Positions 24,100-33,480 are shown, numbered from the stretch's first letter. The stretch: DNA of 64,000 nucleotides from Roseovarius lutimaris (GCF_900115165.1 NZ_FOVP01000011.1:87051-151050); one strand, 5' to 3'. Notes: a model not told the origin generated them from the letters alone. Program-made: numbers and translations.

Positions 24100-25075
24100 A
24101 TCCGGCCTCTCTCAGGTCCAGCCGCAATTGGCGCAATTCAGGCGGCAGCGCGCTTTCACGCTCATTCGGGGCGGGGGCCGTTTTCAACTGCGCGAGTGCG
24201 GCGGTGGTCCAGAGGTCGGCCTTGGCAAAGCTGGTGATCTGGCGCGCGATGGCGTCGAACACCGGCTGGCGCGTGCGGCGCTGGATAAGGCCGACGCGGG
24301 TGCCGAGCGGCATCACGAAAGGCGCCATGTGAAAGGCCGAGCCATCCGGGCCGACAATCTCATGCGCGGCCATGTAGCGTTGGCATTGCACCGCGATCGT
24401 GTGGCGTTCGGGGTGAAAGACCGTAAACCCTGCCGCCGACAGCCAGCGTTCGATCTGTTGCTCATGGGGCACCTGCTGGGCAGGATTTTTGAGCCGACGG
24501 CGCGAGATATAGAGCTTTTCCGGCCCCTCGGGCGCAATCGCGGCGCAAAGATGCCGCCGCACATAGGCGCGAAACTCTGGTGTGCCAGGCGTCCAGTGCA
24601 TATGCCCCATGCCCTGGCTGGGGATCACCAATTCGTCGACCTGCACCGGCTCTGTCGCAAGATGCACGGGCAGGCCCTGCCCGAGGATGTCGAGAAGCGG
24701 GCCAAGGCGGCGCCGGATCACCGCCGCGATGTCGCGGCCATGCATCGGGATGATGGTGATCCCGTCAAACTGCCCTCCGGCATGATCAAGCGCCCAAAGG
24801 CGGCTTATGCATTCCAGAAGGAAATGACCGAAATGATGCCGTCCGACCCCGGCATATAGCCAGCGACCGGGCAGGCGCGCGACCGGCCCGCAGGGTGCGT
24901 CAGGATCTGGCGTAAATCGGCCGCCCGACAACAGGGTGCGTGCCTGCGCCACCGGCTTACCCTCTGATGTCACGACACCGCAGGCATGCCTTTTGTCCGC
25001 CGCCATCGGCACAACAATCGCGCCGCTGACCCTGTCGATCCGGGCCTCGGGGAGATTCTTGGCGTCAGGTATCAT
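24092..25075 (-). CDS. Glycosyltransferase family 61 protein
   Basis: A 327-residue protein of the GT61 (DUF563) type. Visible hallmarks are WLYAGVGRHHFGHFLLECIS (the HxFGHFLxE motif), then DELVIPSQGMGHMHWTPGTP, KLYISRRRL, and the end motif VGPDGSAFHMAPFVMPLGTR. Bacterial GT61 enzymes are mostly untested and are linked to surface polysaccharide. The start at 25075 overlaps the end of the upstream ArsR gene by 11 bp, which suggests the two are on one transcript. No other polysaccharide genes are beside it. Confidence 0.82.
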   Translation of the reverse strand: MIPDAKNLPEARIDRVSGAIVVPMAADKRHACGVVTSEGKPVAQARTLLSGGRFTPDPDAPCGPVARLPGRWLYAGVGRHHFGHFLLECISRLWALDHAGGQFDGITIIPMHGRDIAAVIRRRLGPLLDILGQGLPVHLATEPVQVDELVIPSQGMGHMHWTPGTPEFRAYVRRHLCAAIAPEGPEKLYISRRRLKNPAQQVPHEQQIERWLSAAGFTVFHPERHTIAVQCQRYMAAHEIVGPDGSAFHMAPFVMPLGTRVGLIQRRTRQPVFDAIARQITSFAKADLWTTAALAQLKTAPAPNERESALPPELRQLRLDLREAGFI

Positions 25076-25400
25076 CGGGCAACTCTGTGCGCAGGAACCT
25101 TTCAAAAGCGTCAAGATGGATCGCCTCGAACTGGCCAAACCCCTGCATCCAGATGCTGGCATCACGAAGCGCGTCCGGTTCCAGCTTGCACCACTTCACC
25201 CGCCCGCGCCGTTCCTGGCTTATAAGGCCTGCGCGGCTCAGGATGTTGAGGTGCTTGGAAATCGCCGCAAGGCTCATCTCGAAGGGTTGGGCGACATCGG
25301 TCACGGCCATGTCATCCTCAAGCAGCATCGACAGGATCGCGCGGCGGGTCGGGTCGCCAAGGGCCGCAAAAACGGTATCAAGTGCTTGGGATTTGCTCAT
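25065..25400 (-). CDS. ArsR family winged-helix regulator
   Basis: A 111-residue ArsR-type repressor. The DNA-binding helices read VFAALGDPTRRAILSMLLED, MAVTDVAQPFEMSLAAISKH and LNILSRAGLISQERRGRVKW, with the C-terminal CKLEPDALRDASIWMQG. This is the CyuR/SoxR-like subgroup without a metal-binding cysteine pair (only CKL at the dimer strand). The start at 25400 is the family start. It faces the divergent universal stress gene across 188 bp and overlaps the GT61 gene by 11 bp, a link I cannot explain. Confidence 0.9.
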   Translation of the reverse strand: MSKSQALDTVFAALGDPTRRAILSMLLEDDMAVTDVAQPFEMSLAAISKHLNILSRAGLISQERRGRVKWCKLEPDALRDASIWMQGFGQFEAIHLDAFERFLRTELPDDT

Positions 25401-25588
25401 GATCTTGTTAAGCCTAACCGGATGCACGGCGTCAACGCCTATGCGGGGCCCGTGCATCGGTCGGGCGGGCGGAGTGTGTCTTTTCCGGCTCATTTGGCCG
25501 CAAATACCGGTTGATCTGTGACAAAGCCAAGCAACAGGCGCCGGTCTAGGCTCGCGACGCAACAACAGGAAACGCGAAAGGAAATATA

Positions 25589-26002
25589 ATGTTTTCAACA
25601 ATCATGGTTCCCGTCGATCTGGTTCACAAGGATACGCTGGCCAAGGCACTGGACGCTGCGGGCGATATGGCCAAGCGGTACGGCGCAATGATCAAGGTGG
25701 TAAGCGTGGGCGGGGAAATGCCAAGCGAGCTTGGCCATAATGCGGATGAGTTTACCGAAACCGTGACCGGTTTTGCCCAGGGCCTGCGCGACAAATACGG
25801 GGTCGAGGTTGAGGCCGAGACGATCATTAGCCACGACCCCGAGGTTGAAACCACCTCTGCGCTGATGAAGGCGATCGACCGCACCGGCGCCGACCTTGTG
25901 ATCATGGCAAGCCATGTGCCGGGTGTCCTCGAACATATCTTCAGTTCGCACGGCGGCTATATCGCACAGCATGCCAAGGTTTCCGTCTTTATCGTTCGCT
26001 GA
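25589..26002 (+). CDS. Universal stress protein (UspA family)
   Basis: A 137-residue UspA-fold protein beginning MFSTIMVPVDLVHKDTLAKA, with a central DLVIMASHVPGVLEHIFSSH and an end typical of the family (GGYIAQHAKVSVFIVR). The GASHGxxGxxxxxxGS-V ATP-binding motif of the MJ0577 type is partly altered here (ASHVPGVLEHIFSSHGG), so nucleotide binding is doubtful. It is a single gene, divergent from the ArsR gene, likely stress- or growth-phase induced. A 23-bp dispersed motif lies 140 bp after its stop. Confidence 0.92.
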   Translation: MFSTIMVPVDLVHKDTLAKALDAAGDMAKRYGAMIKVVSVGGEMPSELGHNADEFTETVTGFAQGLRDKYGVEVEAETIISHDPEVETTSALMKAIDRTGADLVIMASHVPGVLEHIFSSHGGYIAQHAKVSVFIVR

Positions 26003-26068
26003 AGACCTCTGCGCGCCGGGTCGGTTCAGGTGACCCTCCGGGTCGGCGCGCCAAAGCTCTGGCAAAGC

Positions 26069-26084
26069 TCAACCACTTGGTTGA
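26069..26084. repeat. 16-bp palindrome upstream of the atp operon
   Basis: Bases TCAACCA-CT-TGGTTGA form a 7-bp perfect inverted repeat with a 2-bp centre, in the gap between the stress protein gene and atpI. There is no T-run, so it is not a terminator. It could be an operator or the remains of a repeat. Confidence 0.35.
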
Positions 26085-26141
26085 ATATGGCCAAAGCGCG
26101 CGAAAGCCACGAAAGAGGGCCTGCGGCGGAATCGCACGCGC

Positions 26142-26164
26142 CTTTCATCTTTCTAAAAATACTC
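26142..26164 (+). repeat. 23-bp dispersed motif, copy 2
   Basis: Plus-strand sequence CTTTCATCTTTC-TAA-AAATACTC, located between the stress protein gene and atpI. It differs from copies 1 and 3 only in the 3-base centre. Confidence 0.75.
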
Positions 26165-26210
26165 AAGAAAACAAAATGTTACATCGTTTTTCTGCGCTGC
26201 CGCCTGGCGC

Positions 26211-26237
26211 TTGACTTGAGGGCTGGTGCCGCATAGC
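26211..26237 (+). promoter_or_regulatory. Possible promoter of the atp operon
   Basis: TTGACT at 26211-26216 and CATAGC at 26232-26237 have the look of -35 and -10 elements with a 15-bp spacer, 30 bp before the atpI start. The spacer is short and the -10 weak, so this is only a candidate. Confidence 0.3.
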
Positions 26238-26267
26238 AAAGGCGCAACAGACTTGAGGGGCAATGGC

Positions 26268-26630
26268 GTGACAGATCCCGATCAGGCAGAGCGACTTGCG
26301 CAGCTTGAGGCGAGGATCAACCGGCTCAAGGCCAAGGACGCGCCAAAGCCTCATCAGGAGGAGCATTATTCTCAGGCAAATCTCGCCTGGCGGATGGTGA
26401 TCGAACTTGTTGCCGGTCTGCTGATCGGTTTTGGCATAGGGTACGGGCTTGATGTCCTGTTCGGGACGCTCCCGGTTTTCCTTGTGCTGTTTACCCTGCT
26501 GGGGCTGGCGGCCGGCATCAAGACGATGATGCGAAGCGCGGCCGAGTTGCAGCAAAAGAACACGGCCGACACGGTCAACGGCAATGCGCCCGAAAAGGGT
26601 GCGAATGAGAGGGCAAAAAATGGCGACTGA
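26268..26630 (+). CDS. atpI: ATP synthase assembly protein AtpI
   Basis: AtpI is a small inner-membrane protein that helps build the c-ring of the F-type ATP synthase. The 120-residue product starts with a charged coiled segment ([17 protein letters not shown]) and has two hydrophobic helices ([20 protein letters not shown] and [18 protein letters not shown]). GTG is taken as start because GAGGGG lies eight bases upstream and no in-frame ATG fits. It overlaps atpB by 11 bp. Confidence 0.88.
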   Translation: MTDPDQAERLAQLEARINRLKAKDAPKPHQEEHYSQANLAWRMVIELVAGLLIGFGIGYGLDVLFGTLPVFLVLFTLLGLAAGIKTMMRSAAELQQKNTADTVNGNAPEKGANERAKNGD

Positions 26631-27402
26631 AACGCATGGTGCCGATCAAGGCGGTCTGGTTTTTCACCCGATGGATCAGTTCATCGTCAAACCCCTGTTC
26701 GGCGACGGGCCGGTTGGCCTTTTCACCCTGACCAATGTGACCCTTTGGATGGCGCTGACCGTGCTGGCGATCTTTGCGTTGCTGGTTATGGGCACCTCCG
26801 GGCGCGCCACAATCCCGAGCCGGGTTCAGTCGATTGCCGAGTTGGCCTATGACTTCATTCGTAAAATGGTCGAGGATGTGGCCGGCAAGGATGCACTGGT
26901 GTTCTTTCCGTACATCATGACGCTGTTCCTGTTCATTCTCTTTGCCAACTTCCTCGGCCTTCTGCCGATGGCCTTTACGACCACAAGCCATATCGCGGTG
27001 ACGGCTGTGATGGCGGTGATGGTGTTCCTCACCGTGACCATCGTGGGCTTCGTCAAGCACGGCTTTGGCTTTCTCGGCCTCTTCTGGGTAAGCTCGGCAC
27101 CTTTGGCGCTACGCCCGGTGCTGGCGTTGATCGAGGTGATTTCCTACTTTGTGCGCCCGGTCAGCCACTCCATTCGTCTTGCAGGCAATATGATGGCCGG
27201 TCACGCCGTGGTGAAAGTCTTCGCGGCCTTCGCGCCGATGATCCTGATTTCGACCGGTATCGGCCTTGCGGTCACGCCGTTGTCGATCCTTGCGATCTCG
27301 ACGATCTATGCGCTTGAGGTGCTGGTGGCCTTCATTCAGGCCTATGTCTTTACAATCCTGACCTGTGTCTACCTCAAGGATGCGCTGCATCCGAGCCACT
27401 AG
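26620..27402 (+). CDS. atpB: ATP synthase F0 subunit a
   Basis: Subunit a of the proton-translocating F0 sector, 260 residues with five to six helices. The essential arginine appears in [14 protein letters not shown] near residue 180, and the conserved [20 protein letters not shown] lies near the C-terminus. It starts inside the end of atpI (11-bp overlap). A short palindromic repeat follows it before atpE. In these bacteria the F1 genes form a separate operon, and indeed none follow here. Confidence 0.96.
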   Translation: MATETHGADQGGLVFHPMDQFIVKPLFGDGPVGLFTLTNVTLWMALTVLAIFALLVMGTSGRATIPSRVQSIAELAYDFIRKMVEDVAGKDALVFFPYIMTLFLFILFANFLGLLPMAFTTTSHIAVTAVMAVMVFLTVTIVGFVKHGFGFLGLFWVSSAPLALRPVLALIEVISYFVRPVSHSIRLAGNMMAGHAVVKVFAAFAPMILISTGIGLAVTPLSILAISTIYALEVLVAFIQAYVFTILTCVYLKDALHPSH

Positions 27403-27405
27403 GCG

Positions 27406-27428
27406 GCGTGGGTTTCACCCACCCTACG
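27406..27428 (+). repeat. 23-bp hairpin repeat, copy A
   Basis: GCGTGGGTTTCACCCACCCTACG, containing a perfect 6-bp hairpin GTGGGT-TTC-ACCCAC, lies 3 bp after the atpB stop. An exact reverse-complement copy is at 43412-43434. Such short hairpins may act as mRNA processing or stability signals between atpB and atpE, whose product is needed in many more copies than AtpB. Confidence 0.75.
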
Positions 27429-27504
27429 AACAACCTGACGACGGCGGGTTCGCCTGCCTCACGACCGACTGATCAATGCCAATTCCAACTTAAGGAGAAA
27501 TCAC

Positions 27505-27741
27505 ATGGAAGGCGATATCGTACAAATGGGTGCCTACATCGGCGCAGGCCTCGCATGCACAGGCATGGGTGGTGCAGCTCTTGGTGTGGGTCACGTGGCC
27601 GGCAACTTCCTCTCGGGCGCTCTGCGTAACCCTTCGGCCGCTGCTGGCCAGACCGCGACGCTGTTCATCGGTATCGCATTTGCCGAAGCTCTGGGGATCT
27701 TCTCGTTCCTCGTCGCGCTTCTGCTGATGTTCGCTGTCTAA
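27505..27741 (+). CDS. atpE: ATP synthase F0 subunit c
   Basis: The c-ring proteolipid of 78 residues with two helices. The helical hairpin begins [20 protein letters not shown], and the proton-carrying glutamate lies in [20 protein letters not shown] near residue 60. A strong AAGGAG ribosome site precedes the start. The roughly 100-bp gap to atpB with a hairpin repeat may allow higher expression of this subunit. Confidence 0.97.
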   Translation: MEGDIVQMGAYIGAGLACTGMGGAALGVGHVAGNFLSGALRNPSAAAGQTATLFIGIAFAEALGIFSFLVALLLMFAV

Positions 27742-27828
27742 GACTCTCGGGTAGCTGATCCTTTCGACCGGGGGGCGGCGCATTGTCGCCGCCGCCCGGT
27801 GCACGGAACTTTCCCTTAGGAGAACGAC

Positions 27829-28362
27829 ATGGCAAGCGAAACGCATAACGCCGCTGACGCCGCCGCATCCGCGCCGGGGCTGCCGCAGCTGAATTTCGAT
27901 CACTTCGGCAACCAGATTTTCTGGCTTCTGGTCACGCTGGTCGTGATCTATTTTGTCCTGTCGCGCATTGCGCTGCCGCGGATTGCGGCTGTGCTGGCAG
28001 AGCGTCAAGGCACGATCACCAATGACCTTGCTGCCGCCGAAGACCTCAAGGCCAAAGCGGTCGAGGCCGAAGAGGCCTATAACAAGGCTCTGGCCGATGC
28101 CCGTGGCGAGGCACAGACCATCGTCAATCAAGCCAAGGCCGAGATCAAAGCCGATCTCGACAAGGCGATTGCCAAGGCCGACGCAGAAATTGCGGCGAAG
28201 ACGGCCGAGGGCGAAAAGAAGATCGCTGAAATCCGCGCCAACGCTCTGGAAAGCGTCAAAGAGGTTGCCAACGACACCACCGGTGAAATCGTTGCTGCTC
28301 TTGGGGGCAAGGCCGACAAGCGCACCGTAACTGCGGCTGTGACCGCCCGGATGAAAGGGTAA
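27829..28362 (+). CDS. atpG: ATP synthase F0 subunit b'
   Basis: The b' stator subunit, 177 residues: a 25-residue N-terminal Ala-rich segment, one membrane helix ([20 protein letters not shown]), then a long Ala/Glu/Lys-rich coiled coil that links to F1. Alphaproteobacteria with photosynthetic ancestry have both b and b' in place of two b copies, which fits this gene next to atpF. The naming atpG/atpX/atpF2 varies. Confidence 0.92.
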   Translation: MASETHNAADAAASAPGLPQLNFDHFGNQIFWLLVTLVVIYFVLSRIALPRIAAVLAERQGTITNDLAAAEDLKAKAVEAEEAYNKALADARGEAQTIVNQAKAEIKADLDKAIAKADAEIAAKTAEGEKKIAEIRANALESVKEVANDTTGEIVAALGGKADKRTVTAAVTARMKG

Positions 28363-28366
28363 TCGC

Positions 28367-28927
28367 ATGCGGAAAATTCTAGCCACCCTGGCCGCCGCCA
28401 CACTCGCCAGCCCTGCGCTGGCGGCATCGGGGCCGTTCGTTTCGCTGGCCAATACCAACTTTGTCGTTCTGATCTCGTTCCTGATCTTTGTCGGCGCGCT
28501 TGTGTACCTCAAGGTGCCGGGCTTGCTTGGCAAAAAACTTGATGAACGCGCCGAGGGTATCCAAGCCGAGCTTGATGAGGCTCGTTCGCTGCGTGAAGAG
28601 GCCCAGACCCTTCTGGCCAACTATGAGCGCAAGCAAAAAGAAGTTCAGGATCAGGCCGACCGTATTGTCGCCCATGCCAAGGAAGAAGCGGCTGTGGCCG
28701 CCGAAGACGCCAAGGCAGACCTGAAAGACTCGATCGCGCGTCGGCTTCAGTCGGCCGAAGATCAGATCGGCTCTGCCGAGGCGCGCGCCGTCCGCGAGGT
28801 GCGTGATCAGGCGGTCGCCATCGCCATCGCGGCGGCCAAGGATGTCATCGCCAAGCAGATGTCTGCCGCTGAGGGCAACAAACTGATCGAAGACTCGATT
28901 TCCGAGGTCGACGCCAAGCTGCATTAA
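28367..28927 (+). CDS. atpF: ATP synthase F0 subunit b
   Basis: The b stator subunit of 186 residues. An N-terminal signal-like start (MRKILATLAAATLASPALAA) is followed by a membrane helix (FVVLISFLIFVGALVYL) and a long coiled coil with RSLREEAQTLLANYERKQKE that reaches to the delta subunit. The N-terminus looks like a cleavable signal peptide, which occurs in some alphaproteobacterial b subunits. It starts 4 bp after the b' stop and is followed by a strong terminator, which ends the atpIBEF'F operon. Confidence 0.93.
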   Translation: MRKILATLAAATLASPALAASGPFVSLANTNFVVLISFLIFVGALVYLKVPGLLGKKLDERAEGIQAELDEARSLREEAQTLLANYERKQKEVQDQADRIVAHAKEEAAVAAEDAKADLKDSIARRLQSAEDQIGSAEARAVREVRDQAVAIAIAAAKDVIAKQMSAAEGNKLIEDSISEVDAKLH

Positions 28928-28950
28928 GCGCGGCACTATGCGAGTATCAA

Positions 28951-28985
28951 AGCCCGGACCGGCAACGGCCCGGGCTTTTGCGTTT
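28951..28985 (+). terminator. Intrinsic terminator of the atp operon
   Basis: AGCCCGG (28951-28957) pairs with CCGGGCT (28970-28976), followed by TTTTGCGTTT. It lies 24 bp after the atpF stop and closes the operon. Confidence 0.8.
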
Positions 28986-29005
28986 CAATGGCAAGGGCTC
29001 GGGTT

Positions 29006-29017
29006 TTGTGATCACAA
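29006..29017. promoter_or_regulatory. TTGTGATCACAA palindrome, upstream site
   Basis: A perfect 12-bp palindrome in the 300-bp region before sdhC. The core GTGATCAC recurs twice 110-130 bp further on. It probably is the binding site of a dimeric regulator; no such factor is encoded near here. Confidence 0.5.
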
Positions 29018-29117
29018 GTGGGGTCGCGCGGGCACAGGTGCCTGTCGTGCTCTGCCGATGCCCTGGCGTGAAAAGGGCCGGGTTGAGTCGGGTCGTTGAT
29101 ACATTGAGCGGCATTAT

Positions 29118-29145
29118 GTGATCACGCGATAATTTACGTGATCAC
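29118..29145. promoter_or_regulatory. Paired GTGATCAC operators upstream of sdhC
   Basis: Two GTGATCAC palindromes at 29118-29125 and 29138-29145 lie exactly 20 bp apart centre to centre, so two bound dimers would face the same side of the helix. They are 145-170 bp before sdhC. The rest of the sdhC upstream region (28986-29289) holds no open frame of note. Confidence 0.55.
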
Positions 29146-29289
29146 AAAGCGTCGAAATTTGCGACCATTGGCCCCATTCCGCGATTTTCTGGCTGGCAAC
29201 AGGTGACATCGGCGCTAAAACATTTCACAAAGGCACAGCCCGCGCCGACGCTTGCGCCGCGCCGCCCGTACGCATGAAGGAGATCATCC

Positions 29290-29673
29290 ATGGCTGACAC
29301 CAAACCGGTTGAACGCCCGCTTTCCCCGCATCTGCAAGTTTACCGCCCACAACTTACCTCGATCACGTCGATCCTGACCCGGATCACCGGCAATGGTCTT
29401 ATCGTGGCGGTGCTGTTGATGGTGTGGTGGCTTTTGGCGGCCTCGACGTCCGATGCGTATTTCGCGGTTGCGGATGCGGTTGTCACCTCGTGGTTCGGCG
29501 ATCTGATCTTCACGCTCTCGCTCTGGGCGATCTGGTATCACTATCTCGCCGGTCTGCGGCATCTCTATTTCGATGCGGGCAAGGGCATGGATATCCCCAC
29601 GGCGGAAAAGCTCGGCTGGGGTCTGATCGTCGGGTCGGTTGTTCTGACCCTTATCACCCTGTTGTTGGTCTGA
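29290..29673 (+). CDS. sdhC: Succinate dehydrogenase cytochrome b556 subunit
   Basis: The large membrane anchor of succinate dehydrogenase (complex II), 127 residues with three helices. It has the SdhC signature HLQVYRPQLTSITSILTRIT and the heme-ligand region WYHYLAGLRHLYFDAGKGMD. The subunit binds heme b and ubiquinone with SdhD. It starts the sdhCDAB run, after a 300-bp regulatory region with three palindromes, and AAGGAG precedes the start. Confidence 0.96.
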   Translation: MADTKPVERPLSPHLQVYRPQLTSITSILTRITGNGLIVAVLLMVWWLLAASTSDAYFAVADAVVTSWFGDLIFTLSLWAIWYHYLAGLRHLYFDAGKGMDIPTAEKLGWGLIVGSVVLTLITLLLV

Positions 29674-29683
29674 GGAGGCTGCC

Positions 29684-30055
29684 ATGCGTTATCTGACCGC
29701 CCGTAAACGTGCCGAAGGCAAAGGTGCCTCGGGAACCGGAACCGAACATTTCTGGCATATGAAGGTTAGCGGTGTGGGCCTTGCCCTGATTGTTCCTATA
29801 TATCTTTTTGTATTTGGTCGTGCCCTTGGCGGAAGCCGCCAAGAGGTGATTGACACATTCGCCCATCCGTTCGTGGCCATTCTGACCGGGCTTGTCCTGT
29901 TCGTCGGCCTGCGTCATTTCCAGAATGGCGCGCAGACGATGATTGAAGATTATAGCAAGGGCACCACGCGACGGGCCCTGATCATTGCTGTAACCGCACT
30001 GTGTTACGGGCTGACCGCAACCGGGCTTTTTGCCCTTGCCAAGATCGCGCTTTGA
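29684..30055 (+). CDS. sdhD: Succinate dehydrogenase hydrophobic anchor subunit
   Basis: The small membrane anchor, 123 residues with three helices. The start [20 protein letters not shown] is followed by [20 protein letters not shown] and the conserved [15 protein letters not shown] motif, which contains the histidine and tyrosine near the quinone site. It starts 10 bp after the sdhC stop. Typical of the alphaproteobacterial SdhD family. Confidence 0.95.
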   Translation: MRYLTARKRAEGKGASGTGTEHFWHMKVSGVGLALIVPIYLFVFGRALGGSRQEVIDTFAHPFVAILTGLVLFVGLRHFQNGAQTMIEDYSKGTTRRALIIAVTALCYGLTATGLFALAKIAL

Positions 30056-30065
30056 GGAATTGACC

Positions 30066-31871
30066 ATGGCCGCTTACGAATACGAGACACATGATTATGA
30101 CGTCGTTGTCGTGGGGGCCGGGGGTGCCGGCCTGCGCGCGACCCTCGGGATGGCCGAACAGGGCCTGCGCACCGCCTGTGTGACCAAGGTGTTCCCGACC
30201 CGCAGCCACACCGTGGCCGCACAGGGCGGCATCGCCGCGAGCCTTGGCAACATGGGCCCCGACAGCTGGCAGTGGCATATGTATGACACGGTCAAGGGCT
30301 CTGACTGGCTGGGTGATACCGACGCGATGGAATATCTCGCTCGCGAAGCGCCCAAGGCGGTTTACGAGCTTGAACATTACGGCGTGCCGTTCTCGCGCAC
30401 CGAACAGGGCAAGATCTATCAGCGCCCGTTTGGCGGCCACACCACCGAATTCGGCGAAGGCCCCCCGGTGCAGCGCACCTGCGCCGCCGCTGACCGCACC
30501 GGCCACGCCATTCTGCACACGCTTTATGGTCAAAGCCTCAAGAACAACGCGGAATTCTATATCGAGTATTTCGCGATTGACCTGATTATGTCTGAGGATG
30601 GCGCTTGTACCGGCGTTGTCTGCTGGAAGCTGGACGATGGCACGATCCATGTGTTCAACGCCAAGACCGTCGTGCTTGCGACCGGCGGCTATGGCCGCGC
30701 CTACTTTAGCGCCACATCGGCGCATACCTGTACCGGTGACGGTGGCGGTATGGTGGCGCGGGCGGGCCTTCCGCTTCAGGATATGGAATTCGTGCAATTT
30801 CATCCGACAGGCATTTTCGGCGCCGGCTGCCTTATCACCGAGGGCGCGCGCGGCGAGGGCGGCTATCTTACCAACTCCGAGGGCGAGCGTTTCATGGAGC
30901 GTTATGCGCCCAACTATAAAGACCTTGCCCCGCGCGACTATGTTAGCCGTTGCATGACCATGGAAATCCGCGAAGGCCGGGGGGTCGGCGCCGATGGCGA
31001 TCATATCCACCTCAACCTGAGCCACCTTCCGCCCGAGGCGCTCAAGCTGCGCCTGCCGGGGATTTCGGAAAGCGCGCGCATCTTTGCCGGGGTTGATGTC
31101 AACAAGGAACCGATCCCGGTTCTGCCGACGGTGCATTACAACATGGGCGGCATTCCGACCAACTATTGGGGCGAGGTTCTGAACCCGTCCAAGGAAGACC
31201 CGACCGCCATCGTGCCCGGCCTGATGGCCGTGGGCGAGGCGGGCTGTGCCTCGGTGCATGGCGCCAACCGGCTTGGCTCGAACAGCCTTATTGACCTTGT
31301 GGTCTTTGGTCGTGCCGCCGCCATTCGAGCCGGCAAGGTTGTTGATCCTGACTCCGCCGTGCCCGCAACCAATACTGCGCAGGTCGACAAGGCGCTTGAT
31401 CGCTTTGACACCCTGCGCCATGCCAAGGGCAACGTGCCAACCGCCGATCTGCGCCTTGAGATGCAGAAAACCATGCAGGCCGATGCCGCCGTATTCCGCA
31501 CCTCGAAAACCCTCGCCGAGGGTGTTGAAAAGATGCAGGCCGTGGCCGCCAAGATGGGTGATATTCAGGTCACCGACCGAAGCCTCGTGTGGAACAGCGA
31601 CCTGATGGAAACGCTTGAGTTGACCAACCTCATGCCCAACGCGCTTGCCACGATCAACGGCGCTGAGGCCCGTAAGGAAAGCCGTGGCGCCCACGCGCAT
31701 GAAGATTTCAGCACGCGGGATGACAAGAAATGGCGGGTCCACACCATCGCCCATGTCGATGGGGCAAAGGTTGACCTCAACTATCGCCCGATTGTCACCG
31801 ATCCCCTCACCACCGAGGCCGAGGGCGGTATCTCTCTCAAGACCATTGCGCCGAAAGAACGGACGTTCTGA
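30066..31871 (+). CDS. sdhA: Succinate dehydrogenase flavoprotein subunit
   Basis: The FAD-carrying catalytic subunit that oxidises succinate to fumarate, 601 residues. The dinucleotide fold reads [20 protein letters not shown], and the histidine that binds FAD covalently is in [19 protein letters not shown]. Later motifs include [35 protein letters not shown] and [19 protein letters not shown]. The start at 30066 matches the family. It is followed by a methyltransferase-like gene with a 1-bp overlap and then by sdhB. Confidence 0.97.
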   Translation: MAAYEYETHDYDVVVVGAGGAGLRATLGMAEQGLRTACVTKVFPTRSHTVAAQGGIAASLGNMGPDSWQWHMYDTVKGSDWLGDTDAMEYLAREAPKAVYELEHYGVPFSRTEQGKIYQRPFGGHTTEFGEGPPVQRTCAAADRTGHAILHTLYGQSLKNNAEFYIEYFAIDLIMSEDGACTGVVCWKLDDGTIHVFNAKTVVLATGGYGRAYFSATSAHTCTGDGGGMVARAGLPLQDMEFVQFHPTGIFGAGCLITEGARGEGGYLTNSEGERFMERYAPNYKDLAPRDYVSRCMTMEIREGRGVGADGDHIHLNLSHLPPEALKLRLPGISESARIFAGVDVNKEPIPVLPTVHYNMGGIPTNYWGEVLNPSKEDPTAIVPGLMAVGEAGCASVHGANRLGSNSLIDLVVFGRAAAIRAGKVVDPDSAVPATNTAQVDKALDRFDTLRHAKGNVPTADLRLEMQKTMQADAAVFRTSKTLAEGVEKMQAVAAKMGDIQVTDRSLVWNSDLMETLELTNLMPNALATINGAEARKESRGAHAHEDFSTRDDKKWRVHTIAHVDGAKVDLNYRPIVTDPLTTEAEGGISLKTIAPKERTF

Positions 31872-32623
31872 TGGCAAAACCGCATCAAGACCGGGGTTCG
31901 GCGATGCCGGGCACCGATGAGTGGCTCCGCGCAAGCGGGCCACATTATCTTGATGTGATTGAACGGCTGCAACGCTTGCTTGATCCGGACTGGTATCTTG
32001 AAATCGGCACCGGGCGCGGCAATTCCCTTGCGCGCGGCACCGGCAAGGCGATCTGTGTCGATCCTGATTTCCGCGTGAAACAGGATGTCATCGGACACCG
32101 CGCCGAGTTGCATTTCTATCGCCAGACCAGTGATGATTTCTTTGCCAGCGGCGCGGTCAAGAGGCTGACCGACCGGATTGATCTGACCTTTATCGACGGG
32201 ATGCACCTGTTTGAGAATGTCCTGCGCGATTTTATCAACACCGAAAAGCTCTGTCACCGCGACAGCGTTGTGTTGCTGCATGATCTGGTGCCATTCTCGG
32301 CCCCTGCCGCCACGCGTGAGTGGGATCCGGAGGTAACCAAAGGCTGGTCCGGGGATGTCTGGAAAATGATCCTGATCTTGCGGACGTATCGGCCCGATCT
32401 CGATTTCACCGTGCTGGACCCCCGCCCAAGCGGCTTGGGGTTGGTGTCGGGGCTTGACCCTGAGAACCGCGTCCTTGACGAGGCGTTTGACGAGATCGTT
32501 ACCGCCTATCGTGACCTGACAATCGAAGACTACGGCCTGACCGCGTTTCGCGAGATGGCAAGAATGACGCCGGTGATGGATGTGCTGGTCGGCGATGCAA
32601 TCGCTGAGGGTGCAGCGCGATGA
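31871..32623 (+). CDS. SAM-dependent methyltransferase-like protein between sdhA and sdhB
   Basis: A 250-residue protein of the class I methyltransferase fold (Methyltransf_24-like). The SAM-binding loop is YLEIGTGRGNSLARGTGKAI with the acidic residue in CVDPDF, and the following IDLTFIDGMHLFENVLRDF and SVVLLHDLVPFSAP fit this group, which includes enzymes that act on sugars or small molecules. Its start overlaps the end of sdhA by 1 bp and it precedes sdhB by 77 bp, so it is co-transcribed with succinate dehydrogenase. I do not know the substrate; a role in complex II maturation is only a hypothesis. Confidence 0.78.
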   Translation: MAKPHQDRGSAMPGTDEWLRASGPHYLDVIERLQRLLDPDWYLEIGTGRGNSLARGTGKAICVDPDFRVKQDVIGHRAELHFYRQTSDDFFASGAVKRLTDRIDLTFIDGMHLFENVLRDFINTEKLCHRDSVVLLHDLVPFSAPAATREWDPEVTKGWSGDVWKMILILRTYRPDLDFTVLDPRPSGLGLVSGLDPENRVLDEAFDEIVTAYRDLTIEDYGLTAFREMARMTPVMDVLVGDAIAEGAAR

Positions 32624-32700
32624 AATGGGCAAATTCAGCCCTGACATGTATGGCCCAAAACAGCCCGACCTCGCTGGCTGGCTGAGAAGGAGTAGACGAG

Positions 32701-33480
32701 ATGGTTCAATTCAGACTTCCGAAAAACTCGCGCATGGTGACGGGCAAGACATGGCCCAAGCCCGAGGGTGCCACAAACCTGCGCAAGTTCCAGATTTACC
32801 GCTGGACGCCGGATGACGGCAAAAACCCCAGCGTCGACACTTATTTCGTCGATATGGATACCTGCGGGCCGATGATTTTGGACGCGCTGATCAAGATCAA
32901 GAACGAGATTGACCCGACGCTGACCTTCCGCCGCTCCTGCCGCGAGGGGATCTGCGGGTCTTGTGCGATGAACATCGACGGTATCAACACGCTGGCCTGT
33001 ATTTACGGCATGGATGAGATCAAGGGCGATGTGAAAATCTATCCGCTGCCGCATATGCCAGTGGTGCGTGACCTGATCCCGGATCTGACGCATTTCTATG
33101 CGCAGCACGCCAGCATCATGCCCTGGCTTGAAACCAAGACCAACCGACCCGCAAAAGAATGGCGGCAGTCGATCGAGGATCGCGAAAAGCTTGACGGGCT
33201 TTATGAATGCGTGATGTGCGCTTCCTGCTCGACGTCCTGCCCAAGCTATTGGTGGAATGGCGATAAATATCTCGGACCGGCCGCCTTGCTGCATGCCTAT
33301 CGCTGGATCATCGACAGCCGCGACGAGGCCACGGGCGAGCGTCTCGACGAGCTTGAGGATCCTTTCAAACTCTATCGCTGTCATACCATCATGAACTGTA
33401 CCAAGACGTGCCCCAAGGGCCTTAACCCGGCCAAGGCAATCGCGGAAATCAAGAAGATGATGGTCGAACGCGCAGTGTGA
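32701..33480 (+). CDS. sdhB: Succinate dehydrogenase iron-sulfur subunit
   Basis: The electron-transfer subunit with three Fe-S clusters, 259 residues. Cysteines for the [2Fe-2S] cluster are in [15 protein letters not shown] with a later CIYGMDE, the [4Fe-4S] cluster in [16 protein letters not shown] and the [3Fe-4S] cluster in [17 protein letters not shown], in the classical order. A good AGAAGGAG site lies before the start. A terminator-like hairpin follows. Confidence 0.97.
   Translation: MVQFRLPKNSRMVTGKTWPKPEGATNLRKFQIYRWTPDDGKNPSVDTYFVDMDTCGPMILDALIKIKNEIDPTLTFRRSCREGICGSCAMNIDGINTLACIYGMDEIKGDVKIYPLPHMPVVRDLIPDLTHFYAQHASIMPWLETKTNRPAKEWRQSIEDREKLDGLYECVMCASCSTSCPSYWWNGDKYLGPAALLHAYRWIIDSRDEATGERLDELEDPFKLYRCHTIMNCTKTCPKGLNPAKAIAEIKKMMVERAV

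Noticed and set aside
32620..32685. 21-codon frame overlapping the methyltransferase stop (ATGA) before sdhB
   Set aside because: Too short, with no recognisable features and no ribosome site.
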